A DNA stretch of 64,000 bases from Actinomycetes bacterium (GCA_023438885.1 JAEXPS010000008.1:1-64000); one strand, 5' to 3'; shown: positions 1-7,476, counted from the first letter of the stretch. Program-made: numbers and translations. Notes: generated by a model from the letters alone, not told the origin.

Positions 1-2
1 CC

Positions 3-36
3 GGGGGGGGGGGGGCCCCCCCCGACGGGCCCCGCG
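3..36. terminator. GC-only hairpin-like sequence after the surface-protein gene
   Basis: The window opens with thirteen G followed directly by eight C, then a second GGGCCCC that can pair with the GGGGCCC part of the run. Read on the minus strand this lies just after the stop of the surface-protein gene, so it could act as its terminator. There is no T-tract. Homopolymer runs of this length are also a common place for sequencing or assembly error, so the exact lengths may be wrong. Confidence 0.35.
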
Positions 37-48
37 GCTGTGCGCCTT

Positions 49-1221
49 CTACGGCTCGACCTCGGCCTTCTCCTGCTTGGTGGCGAGGTACGCCGCCCCG
101 AGGCCGAGTGCGCCGAGGGTGCCGGCCAGCCCGATCGGGACCGCCGAGGTCGCCATCAGCTCACCGCCGGTGGCAGCCACCGGGCCCGACGTCGGGTCGT
201 CCTCGGCCAGAACCACGGTGGTCGGCTCACCCTCCGTCGCGACCGTCTCGGCGGGCACGACGGCGGGCTCCTCGTCCGTTGCCTCGTCCGTTGCCTCGTC
301 CGTCGGCTCGTCGATCAGCACCTCGTCCGTCGGCTCGTCCGTCGGCTCGTCCGTCGGCTCCTCGATCAGCACCTCGTCCGTCGGCTCGAAGCCCGTGGCG
401 TCCCCTCGGAAGAAGGACACGTGGCTGATGTCCGGGGCCTGGCCGCCGTTGTTCACGAGGAGCCCCACGGTCGACAGCGTCACCACATCGCCCTTCTCGA
501 AGAAGTAGGGAAAGTCGAGCACGACGTGCGCGTTGCTTCCCTTCAGGACGAGCCGGCTGATCTCGACGTCCCGGTCGAAGGTGATCGCGATCGTCTTGCC
601 GTCCAGCATCGTCCACGAGACGCCGGCGGCGTGAGTCCCCTGGGCCTGCGGGGAGTCGATCTTGAAGTCCGAGCCCGAGTCGTTACCGGCAATCTGTGCG
701 GAAGCGACCAGATCGATGCGGCGGTCACCTCGCGTGAGGTAAGCGGTCACGGTGCTGGTCTCCGCCTTCGGCTCCTCCTGAGCCGGCGCGGCCGACACAG
801 TCATCGGCCCGTCCGGGATCGACTCGGATGCGGGCTCGGTGGTCGGCTCCGCCTCGAGGGCGTCGTCGGCCGCGGTCCCGGGCGTCGCCTCGAGCGCGAC
901 CTCCGGCTGGACGTCATCTGCTGGCGAGGCCGCTGGACCCGGCTCGACAGCCTCGACGTCGCCGGTCCCGTTCTGGTCGCCGGGCTCCGTCTGCTCGGAA
1001 CCGGCCGCGACAGGCGCATCCTGAGACTCCGTCTGCTCGGAACCGGCGGCGACAGGCGCGTCCTGATCCGTGACGAGCTGCTCGGAAGCGGCCGCGACGG
1101 GCGCGTCCTGATCCGTGGCCAGCTCGTCGGCGGACGCCGGGGCGATCGGGGCGATCACCATCATGGCGGCCGTTCCGACCGCAGCGCCGAGCCGAGCCGG
1201 GGCGCCAAGTCTGTTCCTCAT
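49..1221 (-). CDS. Secreted, repeat-rich surface protein with C-terminal sorting-like signal
   Basis: This 390-residue protein has a signal peptide (about residues 1-31, cleavage after PIAPASA). Next come three near-identical 14-15 residue units around DAPVAAxSEQ (36-79), an acidic Pro/Glu/Thr spacer, and a globular part at about 140-275. A run of EPTDE-type repeats follows (279-319). The C-terminus has VAATG (348-352), a hydrophobic segment and a short charged tail. VAATG followed by a membrane segment resembles the LAXTG-type signal used by some actinobacterial sortases, but it is not a canonical LPXTG. The start was placed at the ATG preceded by GGGAGG rather than at an in-frame codon ten residues upstream. 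A sortase gene lies divergently next to it, so it is a likely substrate. The globular domain was not recognised. Confidence 0.8.
   Translation of the reverse strand: MRNRLGAPARLGAAVGTAAMMVIAPIAPASADELATDQDAPVAAASEQLVTDQDAPVAAGSEQTESQDAPVAAGSEQTEPGDQNGTGDVEAVEPGPAASPADDVQPEVALEATPGTAADDALEAEPTTEPASESIPDGPMTVSAAPAQEEPKAETSTVTAYLTRGDRRIDLVASAQIAGNDSGSDFKIDSPQAQGTHAAGVSWTMLDGKTIAITFDRDVEISRLVLKGSNAHVVLDFPYFFEKGDVVTLSTVGLLVNNGGQAPDISHVSFFRGDATGFEPTDEVLIEEPTDEPTDEPTDEVLIDEPTDEATDEATDEEPAVVPAETVATEGEPTTVVLAEDDPTSGPVAATGGELMATSAVPIGLAGTLGALGLGAAYLATKQEKAEVEP
265..387 (-). repeat. Tandem Thr-Asp-Glu-Pro coding repeats
   Basis: This is DNA inside the surface-protein gene. It encodes repeated EPTDE and ATDE units, with two copies of a DEVLI(E/D)EPTDE block. 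The nucleotide repeats are nearly exact, as in the GTCCGTCGGCTC units, so copy number could vary by slippage. Such acidic low-complexity stretches usually act as wall-spanning stalks. Confidence 0.75.
985..1116 (-). repeat. Three N-terminal 14-15 residue coding repeats
   Basis: Three tandem units encode (T)DQDAPVAA(A/G)SEQ followed by a two-residue linker, directly after the predicted signal peptide cleavage site of the surface protein. The last two units are almost identical at the DNA level, which points to recent duplication. Confidence 0.75.
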
Positions 1222-1461
1222 GGTGACCTCCCTGTTCGGTGCTGACGCCATCGAGTCTCGCGATCAGCACGAGCCCCCCAACCGCACGGACGCGCGTTTG
1301 GGTGCCGTCACGGCACGAACTGGGTGGGCCGGTCCCGCGCCCGGGGGGCGACGGGGCCCCGCCGGTCCCGCGAGCCCGTCGCGGAGGCCGGCGTGACACG
1401 CGCACACACCGCCGTTGGCGAGGACGATGCTGAGGTAGCCGGCGAGAGAGGGTGGCGATCG

Positions 1462-2091
1462 ATGCGGAACGGGTGGCGCATCCTCTGGTCGGTCGTCGCG
1501 GCTGTGTGCCTGGCCGGCGCCGCGGTGCTCGTCTGGCTCTCCCAACGTCCCGCACCGGAGGACGCCCTCGTGGACCTCGACGGCAACCCCGTGGTGCTGG
1601 AGGACCCGCCGGACGCGCAGGCTGCCGACCCGGTACCCACCGGTGGGCGCTTCATTGCCCCGGCGCAGGACCTCGACGTGCCGCTGAGCGAGATGAGCGT
1701 CGTCGACAACGTCATCAACCCGCCGACGCTGACCGACGCGTTCCTGGTCCGCGGGTTCGGTTCGCCGCACGTGCCAGGAACCGGCCTCGTCGTGGTCGCG
1801 ATGCACGCGGTGCGCGGCGGCAACGCGCCCGGCAACGCGTTCTTCGACATGGGCGCCACCGCGTCGCCGGTCACCGTCGCCGCCGGCGATCCGCTCGAGG
1901 TGGACGGCGTGCGCTACGTCGTCACGGGTACTCAGGTGCTGGGCAAGGCCGCCGCCTCGACGTCCGACGAGATCTGGGCCGATCCGGCCGGTCGCGAGGG
2001 CGAGCTCCTGGTGCTCACCTGCCTCCAGAGGGCCACCGAGACCGGCTCCGCGCGGGACAACCTCGTGGTCTTCGCCACCCGCTCCGACTGA
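1462..2091 (+). CDS. Class E/F-type sortase (membrane-anchored transpeptidase)
   Basis: The 209-residue protein has one N-terminal membrane segment (about 8-27) and an extracellular sortase domain. The catalytic triad is visible: His115 in VAMHAV, Cys187 in VLTCLQ and Arg198 in GSARDN, at the spacing expected for the short actinobacterial sortases. Such enzymes cleave a C-terminal sorting motif and attach the protein to a cell-wall amine. The start is the ATG preceded by GAGAGGG; the frame is open further upstream but lacks a site. The divergent neighbour ends in a VAATG/membrane/charged tail and is the likely substrate. A strong hairpin follows at 2107-2140. Assignment to class E or F is uncertain from motifs alone. 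Confidence 0.88.
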   Translation: MRNGWRILWSVVAAVCLAGAAVLVWLSQRPAPEDALVDLDGNPVVLEDPPDAQAADPVPTGGRFIAPAQDLDVPLSEMSVVDNVINPPTLTDAFLVRGFGSPHVPGTGLVVVAMHAVRGGNAPGNAFFDMGATASPVTVAAGDPLEVDGVRYVVTGTQVLGKAAASTSDEIWADPAGREGELLVLTCLQRATETGSARDNLVVFATRSD

Positions 2092-2106
2092 GCACAGGTA
2101 CGACAA

Positions 2107-2140
2107 AGGGCCGCTGACCAGGACGTGGGTCAACGGCCCT
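2107..2140 (+). terminator. Hairpin terminator after the sortase gene
   Basis: AGGGCCG (2107-2113) pairs with CGGCCCT (2134-2140), and an inner GACC/GGTC pair extends the stem. The downstream sequence is CTCGTTCG. It lies between the sortase stop and the 3' end of the opposing tRNA-Val, so it may stop transcription from both sides. Confidence 0.75.
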
Positions 2141-2149
2141 CTCGTTCGG

Positions 2150-2221
2150 TGGGCGATACTGGGTTCGAACCAGTGACCTCCTCGGTGTGAACGAGGCGCT
2201 CTACCACTGAGCCAATCGCCC
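2150..2221 (-). tRNA. tRNA-Val (anticodon CAC)
   Basis: The reverse complement begins GGGCGATTGGCTC and folds into a full cloverleaf. The anticodon stem CCTCG/CGAGG encloses the loop TTCACAC, giving anticodon CAC. The T arm contains GGTTCGAACC. The acceptor stem GGGCGAT/ATCGCCC is followed by discriminator A, and CCA is not encoded. A TACGAT just upstream (2245-2250, minus strand) could be its -10 box. Confidence 0.95.
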
Positions 2222-2368
2222 GTCGTCGTACGACGCCGAAGAGGATCGTAGCGGTTCGGACGGGTGAACTCCGAACCGGACTCTGGACGACAACCCGGAC
2301 AATCCGTCAGGCTTGGCTTCGCTGGGGGCCACGGCGAACGAGTTGACCTGTGGCATGCGCCCGGGTGA

Positions 2369-2394
2369 AGAACATCAATCCGGGTTCATGTTCT
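2369..2394. promoter_or_regulatory. Operator-like inverted repeat upstream of the SsgA-like gene
   Basis: AGAACAT (2369-2375) and ATGTTCT (2388-2394) form a perfect 7-base inverted repeat with a 12-base spacer. It is AT-rich against a very GC-rich background. It sits 58 bases before the GTG start of the SsgA-like gene, and a TTGACC at 2343-2348 could be a -35 box. The regulator is unknown; the spacing is too wide for a standard LexA box. Confidence 0.45.
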
Positions 2395-2451
2395 GCCGAT
2401 GCACCGAGCATCATGGGCTAGACGTACGTATGCCATTCAACGGGAGGCTCC

Positions 2452-2880
2452 GTGACGAACTCGTCGTTCGACGTGCTGGAGGTCGTCGCGATGCAGCTCA
2501 TCGGGGCTGACGCGAGCGTCCTCCCCGTCACGACCGAGCTCGGCTTCCGGACCAGCGACCCCTACACCGTGCGTGCGACCTTCCGCGGCGCCCAGTCGAC
2601 ATCGACGTGGCTGATCGGGCGCGAGCTGCTCGACCAGGGCGTGCACGCGACCGCGGAGGAGCCGGCCGGCGCCGGCGACGTGCAGGTCTGGCGCGACGAG
2701 GACCCTGAGTACCTGCTGATCTCGCTGTCCGGGATCGAGGGCAGCGCGCTGCTGGCCGCCCCCGCCGAGCCTGTGGTGCGCTTCCTGGCCGCTACCGAGT
2801 CGCTGGTGCCGCTGGGCGGCGAGAGCGAGCGGATGGAGTCGGAGATCAGCGCGCTGATCGCGACGCTGCTCACGGCCTGA
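2452..2880 (+). CDS. SsgA-family sporulation/cell-division protein
   Basis: The 142-residue protein matches the SsgA/SsgB family along its whole length. Hallmarks are TSDPYTVRATF near residue 33, then GDVQVWR, a LISLSG.EGSALLAAP segment, and an FLAATESLVPLG stretch leading to a C-terminal amphipathic helix. In streptomycetes these small proteins help position FtsZ and septa; in non-sporulating relatives they are thought to act in cell division or peptidoglycan turnover. The start is a GTG with GGGAGG five bases upstream. The 3' end overlaps the convergent pabB by 11 bases. Which SsgA-like subclass it belongs to cannot be told here. Confidence 0.9.
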   Translation: MTNSSFDVLEVVAMQLIGADASVLPVTTELGFRTSDPYTVRATFRGAQSTSTWLIGRELLDQGVHATAEEPAGAGDVQVWRDEDPEYLLISLSGIEGSALLAAPAEPVVRFLAATESLVPLGGESERMESEISALIATLLTA

Positions 2881-3916
2881 GCCCACCCGAGGCGAGCGCC
2901 ACCAGGCGCCGCGCCTTCAGTTGCGTCTCGTCCCACTCCGCACCCGGGTCGCTCCCCCACGTGATGCCCGCTCCTGTGCCGAAGCGGAGCTGCCCCTGGG
3001 CCCACCAGAAGGTGCGGATGCCGACGGCCAGACGTGCGACGACGGCACCGGACCGCCCCACCCTGGCCCAGCCGACGAGTCCGCAGTAGGGACCGCGCGG
3101 CACGGGCTCCAGCTCTCCGATGATCCGCAGCGCGGAGCTCTTCGGTGCCCCGGACACCGACCCGGGCGGGTACGTCGCCTCCAGCAGACGCGGCCACAGA
3201 TCCGGCCCCTCGGCGACCTCGTCGAGGAGACGCCCGGTCACCGTCGACACCAGGTGCACCAGGCCCGGGTGGTGCTCCACGGCGAGCAGGGACGTGACGC
3301 GGACCGTGCCAGGGCGGCACACGCGCTGCAGGTCGTTGCGCACCAGGTCCGTGATCATGACGTTCTCGGCACGGTCCTTCTCACCCAGGCCGGCGGCCGC
3401 CGTCGCGGTCCCCTTGATGGGGCCCGACGACACGCGTCGGCGGCGCACCTCGAGGAACAGCTCCGGGGACGCGGTCACCAGCCACGCGCCCTCGTCGCCC
3501 CCCTGCGGCGGGATGTCCACCAGGCCCGCGTAGGGCGCGGGGTTGCCGGCTGCCAGGAGGCGCCCCAGCGCGCCCGCATCCGGCCGCTCGCACGGAGCGG
3601 CGAGCACGCGGCAGAGGTTCGCCTGGTAGACGTCGCCCGCACGGATCCGCTCACGGACCGTCTCGACGGCGCTGAGATAGCCCGCCCGGTCCAGCGACGT
3701 GGTCCACGCTGTGGGGAGCGGCCCTCGCCACGTGCCCTCGTCGGGCGCCGCCGGCTCGACGCGATCGAACCGCCACGCTCTCACCCGCCCCTCGAAGTCG
3801 CCGACGAGGGCCCACCAGCCCGCTCCCAGCGGTTGGGTGAGCACGTCGACCGACTCGACGACGCCTGAGCCCTGCGTGTCCCCGAAGCGGGCACGGCCGG
3901 GGCGGACCGCCGCCAT
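2870..3916 (-). CDS. pabB: Aminodeoxychorismate synthase component I (chorismate-binding)
   Basis: This 348-residue chorismate-binding enzyme carries PIKGT at residues 166-170. In this family the lysine marks aminodeoxychorismate synthase (PabB), whereas anthranilate synthase has PIAGT. Other conserved blocks are VMITDLVRNDL, the PPGSVSGAPK loop and the C-terminal GAGITWGSDP. It converts chorismate to 4-amino-4-deoxychorismate for folate synthesis. The usual N-terminal domain is short. No glutamine amidotransferase or lyase gene adjoins it. It starts eight bases after the stop of the SDR gene, so the two are probably co-transcribed. Its tail overlaps the convergent SsgA-like gene. Confidence 0.9.
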   Translation of the reverse strand: MAAVRPGRARFGDTQGSGVVESVDVLTQPLGAGWWALVGDFEGRVRAWRFDRVEPAAPDEGTWRGPLPTAWTTSLDRAGYLSAVETVRERIRAGDVYQANLCRVLAAPCERPDAGALGRLLAAGNPAPYAGLVDIPPQGGDEGAWLVTASPELFLEVRRRRVSSGPIKGTATAAAGLGEKDRAENVMITDLVRNDLQRVCRPGTVRVTSLLAVEHHPGLVHLVSTVTGRLLDEVAEGPDLWPRLLEATYPPGSVSGAPKSSALRIIGELEPVPRGPYCGLVGWARVGRSGAVVARLAVGIRTFWWAQGQLRFGTGAGITWGSDPGAEWDETQLKARRLVALASGGLRP

Positions 3917-3924
3917 CGGCGGGC

Positions 3925-4689
3925 CTACTGCGCCGTCCAGCCGCCGTCGACGACCAGCACCGTGCCGGTGACGAGGCCGGCGGCCGGCGACGCGAGGTAG
4001 CGGACGGCGGCGGCGACGTCCGCCGTGGTGCCGACGCGGCCCACGGGGACGCGGGTGAGCACCTCAGCCGCGAACGCGGGGTCGTCGAGCCGATCCGCCG
4101 TGCCCGGGGTGCGGACGAAGGTGGGGGCGACCGCGTTGACGGTGACGCCGAAGGGCGCCCACTCCAGGGCGAGCACCTTGGTCAACATGTTCACTGCACC
4201 CTTGCTCGCGGAGTACACGGCGTGACGTCGGATGCCGACCAGCCCGGCCTGCGACGACAGGCTGACGATCCGGCCGTAGCCGCGCTCCACCATGCCGCGG
4301 GCCACCGCCTGGGTGACGAAGAAGAGGCCCCGGGCGTTCACCGCCATCATCTGGTCCCAGTCGTCCTCGGTGACGTCCAGGGCGTCGTGGTTGAAACCGA
4401 GGCCGGCGTTGTTCACCAGGATGTCGATGCGGCCCTGCTCGTCCTCCAGGCGGGCCACCGCGGCACGGACCGCGGCGACGTCGCTGACGTCCATCGGCAC
4501 GGCGATCGCCCGCCCGCCCGCCGTTCGGATCTGCTCCACCACGTCGCCGAGCTCGGCGGCCGAGCGGCCGGCCGCGGCGACGGTCGCCCCCGCCGTCGCC
4601 AACGCGATCGCCAGGTCCCTGCCGATGCCCCGTGACGCCCCTGTCACGAGCGCGACCTGCCCGTTGATCCCGAAGTCGACGTCGTCCAC
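3925..4689 (-). CDS. SDR-family NAD(P)-dependent oxidoreductase
   Basis: This is a classical short-chain dehydrogenase of 254 residues. It has the TGASRGIG nucleotide-binding loop (16-23), NNAG (93-96) and the catalytic tetrad Asn118, Ser146, Tyr159 and Lys163. The C-terminus ends in VVDGGW, as in FabG-like and sugar or gluconate dehydrogenases. The substrate cannot be read from the sequence. The start is a GTG and the gene leads directly into pabB. Immediately upstream on the opposite strand is the tRNA-Gly promoter region. Confidence 0.9.
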   Translation of the reverse strand: MDDVDFGINGQVALVTGASRGIGRDLAIALATAGATVAAAGRSAAELGDVVEQIRTAGGRAIAVPMDVSDVAAVRAAVARLEDEQGRIDILVNNAGLGFNHDALDVTEDDWDQMMAVNARGLFFVTQAVARGMVERGYGRIVSLSSQAGLVGIRRHAVYSASKGAVNMLTKVLALEWAPFGVTVNAVAPTFVRTPGTADRLDDPAFAAEVLTRVPVGRVGTTADVAAAVRYLASPAAGLVTGTVLVVDGGWTAQ

Positions 4690-4760
4690 GGCGGCAGGCT
4701 ACCTGCGCTCGGCCGTCCGCCACCCGGCCGTGACACGAGCCCACGGGGTGACGAGCCGGT

Positions 4761-4790
4761 TGGACTCTGGGCGCCGCCCTCGGCTAAAGT
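4761..4790 (+). promoter_or_regulatory. Promoter of the tRNA-Gly/Cys/Val cluster
   Basis: TGGACT (4761-4766) and TAAAGT (4785-4790) are separated by 18 bases. They lie about 43 bases before the tRNA-Gly 5' end, as expected for a stable-RNA promoter of the housekeeping sigma factor. Confidence 0.55.
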
Positions 4791-4832
4791 CGTCGACGCA
4801 CCAAGGGAAGCCCGAGAGGGCGGACGTGGCGT

Positions 4833-4904
4833 GCGGACGTGGCTCAGGGGTAGAGCATCACCTTGCCAAGGTGAGGGTCGCGGGTTCGAATCCCGTCGTC
4901 CGCT
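4833..4904 (+). tRNA. tRNA-Gly (anticodon GCC)
   Basis: The acceptor stem GCGGACG pairs with CGTCCGC, and the discriminator is T. The anticodon arm CACC-TTGCCAA-GGTG gives anticodon GCC. The T arm CGGGTTCGAATCCCG is standard. CCA is not encoded. It is the first of three tRNAs in a row. Confidence 0.97.
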
Positions 4905-4948
4905 CGGAGGCATCCACCTCGGCATACGCCGTTGGAGACGCCGACTGC

Positions 4949-5019
4949 GGTGGAGTGGCCGAGAGGCGAGGCAGCGGCCTGCAAAGCCGTATACACGGGT
5001 TCGAATCCCGTCTCCACCT
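4949..5019 (+). tRNA. tRNA-Cys (anticodon GCA)
   Basis: The acceptor stem GGTGGAG pairs with CTCCACC, and the discriminator U is typical for bacterial tRNA-Cys. The anticodon arm GGC-CTGCAAA-GCC gives GCA. The T arm is CGGGTTCGAATCCCG. CCA is not encoded. Confidence 0.97.
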
Positions 5020-5038
5020 CGGAGAGCACTACCCAGAC

Positions 5039-5113
5039 GGGCGATTGGCGCAGCGGGAGCGCGCTTCCCTGACACGGAAGAGGTCACTGGTTCGATCCCA
5101 GTATCGCCCACCA
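5039..5113 (+). tRNA. tRNA-Val (anticodon GAC), CCA encoded
   Basis: The acceptor stem GGGCGAT pairs with ATCGCCC, with discriminator A at 5110, and the gene itself supplies CCA (5111-5113). The anticodon arm CTTCC-CTGACAC-GGAAG gives GAC. It shares acceptor and T arms with the CAC tRNA-Val at 2150-2221, so the pair covers the G- and C-ending valine codons. Confidence 0.97.
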
Positions 5114-5131
5114 GCTTTGTGAGCAGGTCAC

Positions 5132-5161
5132 AGGCCGTCCCGGTCATCCACGGGGCGGCCT
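5132..5161 (+). terminator. Terminator of the tRNA cluster
   Basis: AGGCCG (5132-5137) pairs with CGGCCT (5156-5161), with an inner CCCG/CGGG extension. The trailing sequence is GGTCGTTCG. It lies 18 bases after the tRNA-Val and before the 3' end of the convergent histidine kinase gene. Confidence 0.7.
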
Positions 5162-5201
5162 GGTCGTTCGTGGCGCCTTGCCGCACCCGCTCACCGCCCC
5201 G

Positions 5202-6695
5202 TCAGGACGCCGAGCGCCCGACCCGGGACGGCGCGCGAACCCCGGTGACGGCCGGAGCGTGCTCCTGCGCCGATGCGGGCGCCGACGCTGCCGCCGGAGC
5301 CTTCGCGGACGCGAAGCTGACCCAGGCGTCCAGACCGCCACCGGGCCGCGCGTCGAGCCCCACCCGCGCGCCGGTCGCCCGCGCCAGCTCGGCCACGATC
5401 GACAGCCCCAACCCCGTCCCCGTGCCGTCCGCGCGGCCGCGCCAGAAGCGGTCGAAGGCGCGGGCACGCCCCTGGTCGGACAGGCCCGGGCCCTCGTCGA
5501 GCACGTGGACCTCGACCCGGCGGGCGTCGGCGTCGACGACGACCGCGACCGTGCCCCCCTCCGGGCTCACCGACAGCGCGTTGTCCAGGTAGTTGTCGAG
5601 CACCTGGACGAGCGCGTCCTCGGCGCACGTGCCCCAGGCCGCCTCCGGACCACGGCTCTCCAAGGTGACACAGCGCTCCGCGGCCAGCGCCTGCCAGAAG
5701 GCCACCCTGCCTCGCGCCGCCCGGGCGACGTCGAGAGGCTCCAGCCGGAGGGTGGCGCTCTCGGCCCGGCTCAGCGCGAGCAGCGACTCGATGGTGGCGT
5801 CGAGCCGGTCCACCTCGTGCTCGGCCGCGGCCAGCCGCCCGGCGACCTCGTCCGAAGCGGCCAGCTCGCGTGCCCGCTCGAGCCGCAGGCGCAGCGCTGT
5901 CAGCGGCGTGCGGAGCTGGTGCGAGGCATCTGCCGCGAAGTGGCGCTGTCGTTCGACCGTGTCCGCGAGCCGCGCCGCCATCACGTTGAAGGACCGGGCC
6001 AACGAGCGGATCTCCTCCGCTCCGCGGTCCGCCTGGGCGCGTGCCGCGAAGTCGCCGCCGGCGAAGCCCTCGGTCAGGCTCGTCAGCGCGCGCAGCTGCC
6101 GCGTGACCCCGCGGGCGACGACGACGGCCGCGATCCCGGCGATCAGCACGGTGGTGAGCGCGACGACGCCCAGCCGTCCGAGCTTTGCGTTCACCGCCGC
6201 GGTGACATCGGAGGCGGCGTAGGTCAGCCGGACCGTGCCGACCACCGCCTCGCCGTTGAGCACCGGGACGGCGACGTAGAGCAGCTCCGCGTCGAGAACC
6301 TCGGAGTACCGCGTCCCGGTGGCGATCCCGCCGTCCAGCGCCGTGGAGCTCTCCGGCCGGGAGCCGTAGCCCTGCCCGATGCGGGAGTCGTCGTCGTCAC
6401 TGGTGACGATCGCGACGCCCAGCTCGTCCGTCACCACCACCCGGGCGCCCGACGACTCGTGGTACTGCCGCACCAGGTTCGTCACCGCCCGGTGGCTCGC
6501 CGCATCCGCGAGTACGTCGTCCGTGTGCTCGAGCACCTCGGTGCTGCGGCCCGCCATGACGAACGCGTCACGCTCGAGCCCGGTCAGGATGCGCGCCCGC
6601 TCGCTGTGTGCCAGATAGCTGCTGACCGGGATCAGCAGGGTGAGGACGGCGAGGAGTGCGACGCCCATCGTCGCCAGCGCGTACCGCTTGATCAC
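5202..6695 (-). CDS. Two-component sensor histidine kinase
   Basis: This 497-residue kinase has membrane segments at about 8-28 and 176-196 flanking an extracytoplasmic sensor domain. A HAMP linker (about 197-248) follows, then a HisKA domain with the phosphorylated His259 in SHQLRTPL. The ATPase domain has an N-box NYLDNALS and a G-box DEGPGL. A Pro/Ala-rich tail ends the protein. The GTG start overlaps the stop of the response regulator as GTGA, so the pair is translationally coupled. The signal sensed is not evident. Confidence 0.93.
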   Translation of the reverse strand: MIKRYALATMGVALLAVLTLLIPVSSYLAHSERARILTGLERDAFVMAGRSTEVLEHTDDVLADAASHRAVTNLVRQYHESSGARVVVTDELGVAIVTSDDDDSRIGQGYGSRPESSTALDGGIATGTRYSEVLDAELLYVAVPVLNGEAVVGTVRLTYAASDVTAAVNAKLGRLGVVALTTVLIAGIAAVVVARGVTRQLRALTSLTEGFAGGDFAARAQADRGAEEIRSLARSFNVMAARLADTVERQRHFAADASHQLRTPLTALRLRLERARELAASDEVAGRLAAAEHEVDRLDATIESLLALSRAESATLRLEPLDVARAARGRVAFWQALAAERCVTLESRGPEAAWGTCAEDALVQVLDNYLDNALSVSPEGGTVAVVVDADARRVEVHVLDEGPGLSDQGRARAFDRFWRGRADGTGTGLGLSIVAELARATGARVGLDARPGGGLDAWVSFASAKAPAAASAPASAQEHAPAVTGVRAPSRVGRSAS

Positions 6696-7363
6696 GCCGG
6701 CACCTCGAACCTGAACCCGACGCCTCGCACCGCCTCGATCCAGGCCGGGGAGCCGAGCTTGCGCCGCAGCGCCGCCACGTGGGCGTCGAGGGTCTTGGTG
6801 GTGCCGAACCACTCCGTGTCCCACACGTCACGCACGATGTCCGCGCGCCGGTGCACCGCACCCGGGTCCGCCGACAGGTACGCGAGGAGCGAGAACTCGG
6901 TCGGGGTCAGGTGCACCTGGCCGTCGTCCAGCCAGACGCGCTGGGACCGGCGGTCCACGGTCAGCCGGCCGAGGTGCACCGTCGTCGGCGCCTGCGGGGA
7001 GGACGACCGTCCGCGCCGGCTCACCGCTCGGATCCGGGCGATCAGCTCGCGGATCCCGAAGGGCTTGACCAGATAGTCGTCGGCTCCCATCTCGAGGGCC
7101 AGCACACGGTCGATCTCGCTCGACCGCGCGGACACGACGATCACGGGGACGTCCGAACGCGCCCGGATCGCCCGGCACACGTCGGTGCCGTCGACATCCG
7201 GGAGCCCCAGGTCGAGGATCACCAGCTCGACTCCCCCGTCGCGGAGGCGGTCGAGGCAGGCACGTCCCGTCGCCGCCCGCACCACCGCGTGCCCAGCCCC
7301 GCCGAGCGCGTCGCACAGGCCGTCGGCGACTGAGTCGTCGTCCTCGACCACCAGCACCAGCAC
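6692..7363 (-). CDS. OmpR/PhoB-family response regulator
   Basis: The 223-residue protein has a receiver domain with acidic residues EDDD near the N-terminus, phosphoacceptor Asp51 (VILDLGLPD) and Lys101 (YLVKPF). A C-terminal winged helix of the OmpR type follows (LTPTEFSLLAYL; DAHVAALRRKL). The start is taken as the GTG that gives VLVLVVEDD; the longer frame upstream has no family similarity. It is the partner of the kinase that follows with a GTGA overlap. A nearby target could be the multicopper oxidase gene, but nothing in the sequence proves it. Confidence 0.93.
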   Translation of the reverse strand: MLVLVVEDDDSVADGLCDALGGAGHAVVRAATGRACLDRLRDGGVELVILDLGLPDVDGTDVCRAIRARSDVPVIVVSARSSEIDRVLALEMGADDYLVKPFGIRELIARIRAVSRRGRSSSPQAPTTVHLGRLTVDRRSQRVWLDDGQVHLTPTEFSLLAYLSADPGAVHRRADIVRDVWDTEWFGTTKTLDAHVAALRRKLGSPAWIEAVRGVGFRFEVPA

Positions 7364-7436
7364 GTGCCTATTGTCCGGTTTGCGAGGTGCTGGAGCGAGT
7401 CCCGACGACGGGATCCGCTGGGTGAACCTGCGGCGT

Positions 7437-7469
7437 GCCGCCGGGGCGGGGCACCCCCACCCCGGCGGC
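7437..7469 (-). terminator. Hairpin terminator after the multicopper oxidase gene
   Basis: GCCGCCGGGG (7437-7446) and CCCCGGCGGC (7460-7469) form a perfect 10-base stem with a 13-base loop, eight bases beyond the oxidase stop. It separates the oxidase from the response regulator downstream on the same strand. Confidence 0.7.
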
Positions 7470-7476
7470 GTCACCG

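Noticed and set aside
2097..2149. A tRNA attachment site next to tRNA-Val
   Set aside because: No duplicated tRNA 3' end or integrase gene lies nearby; the sequence is explained by a terminator.
2313..2510. A 65-residue frame before the SsgA-like gene
   Set aside because: It overlaps the real start, has no site, and covers the inverted-repeat control region.
5178..7076. A 632-residue plus-strand frame opposite the two-component genes
   Set aside because: Low-complexity Arg/His/Gly composition with no domain; the minus strand encodes a complete kinase and regulator.
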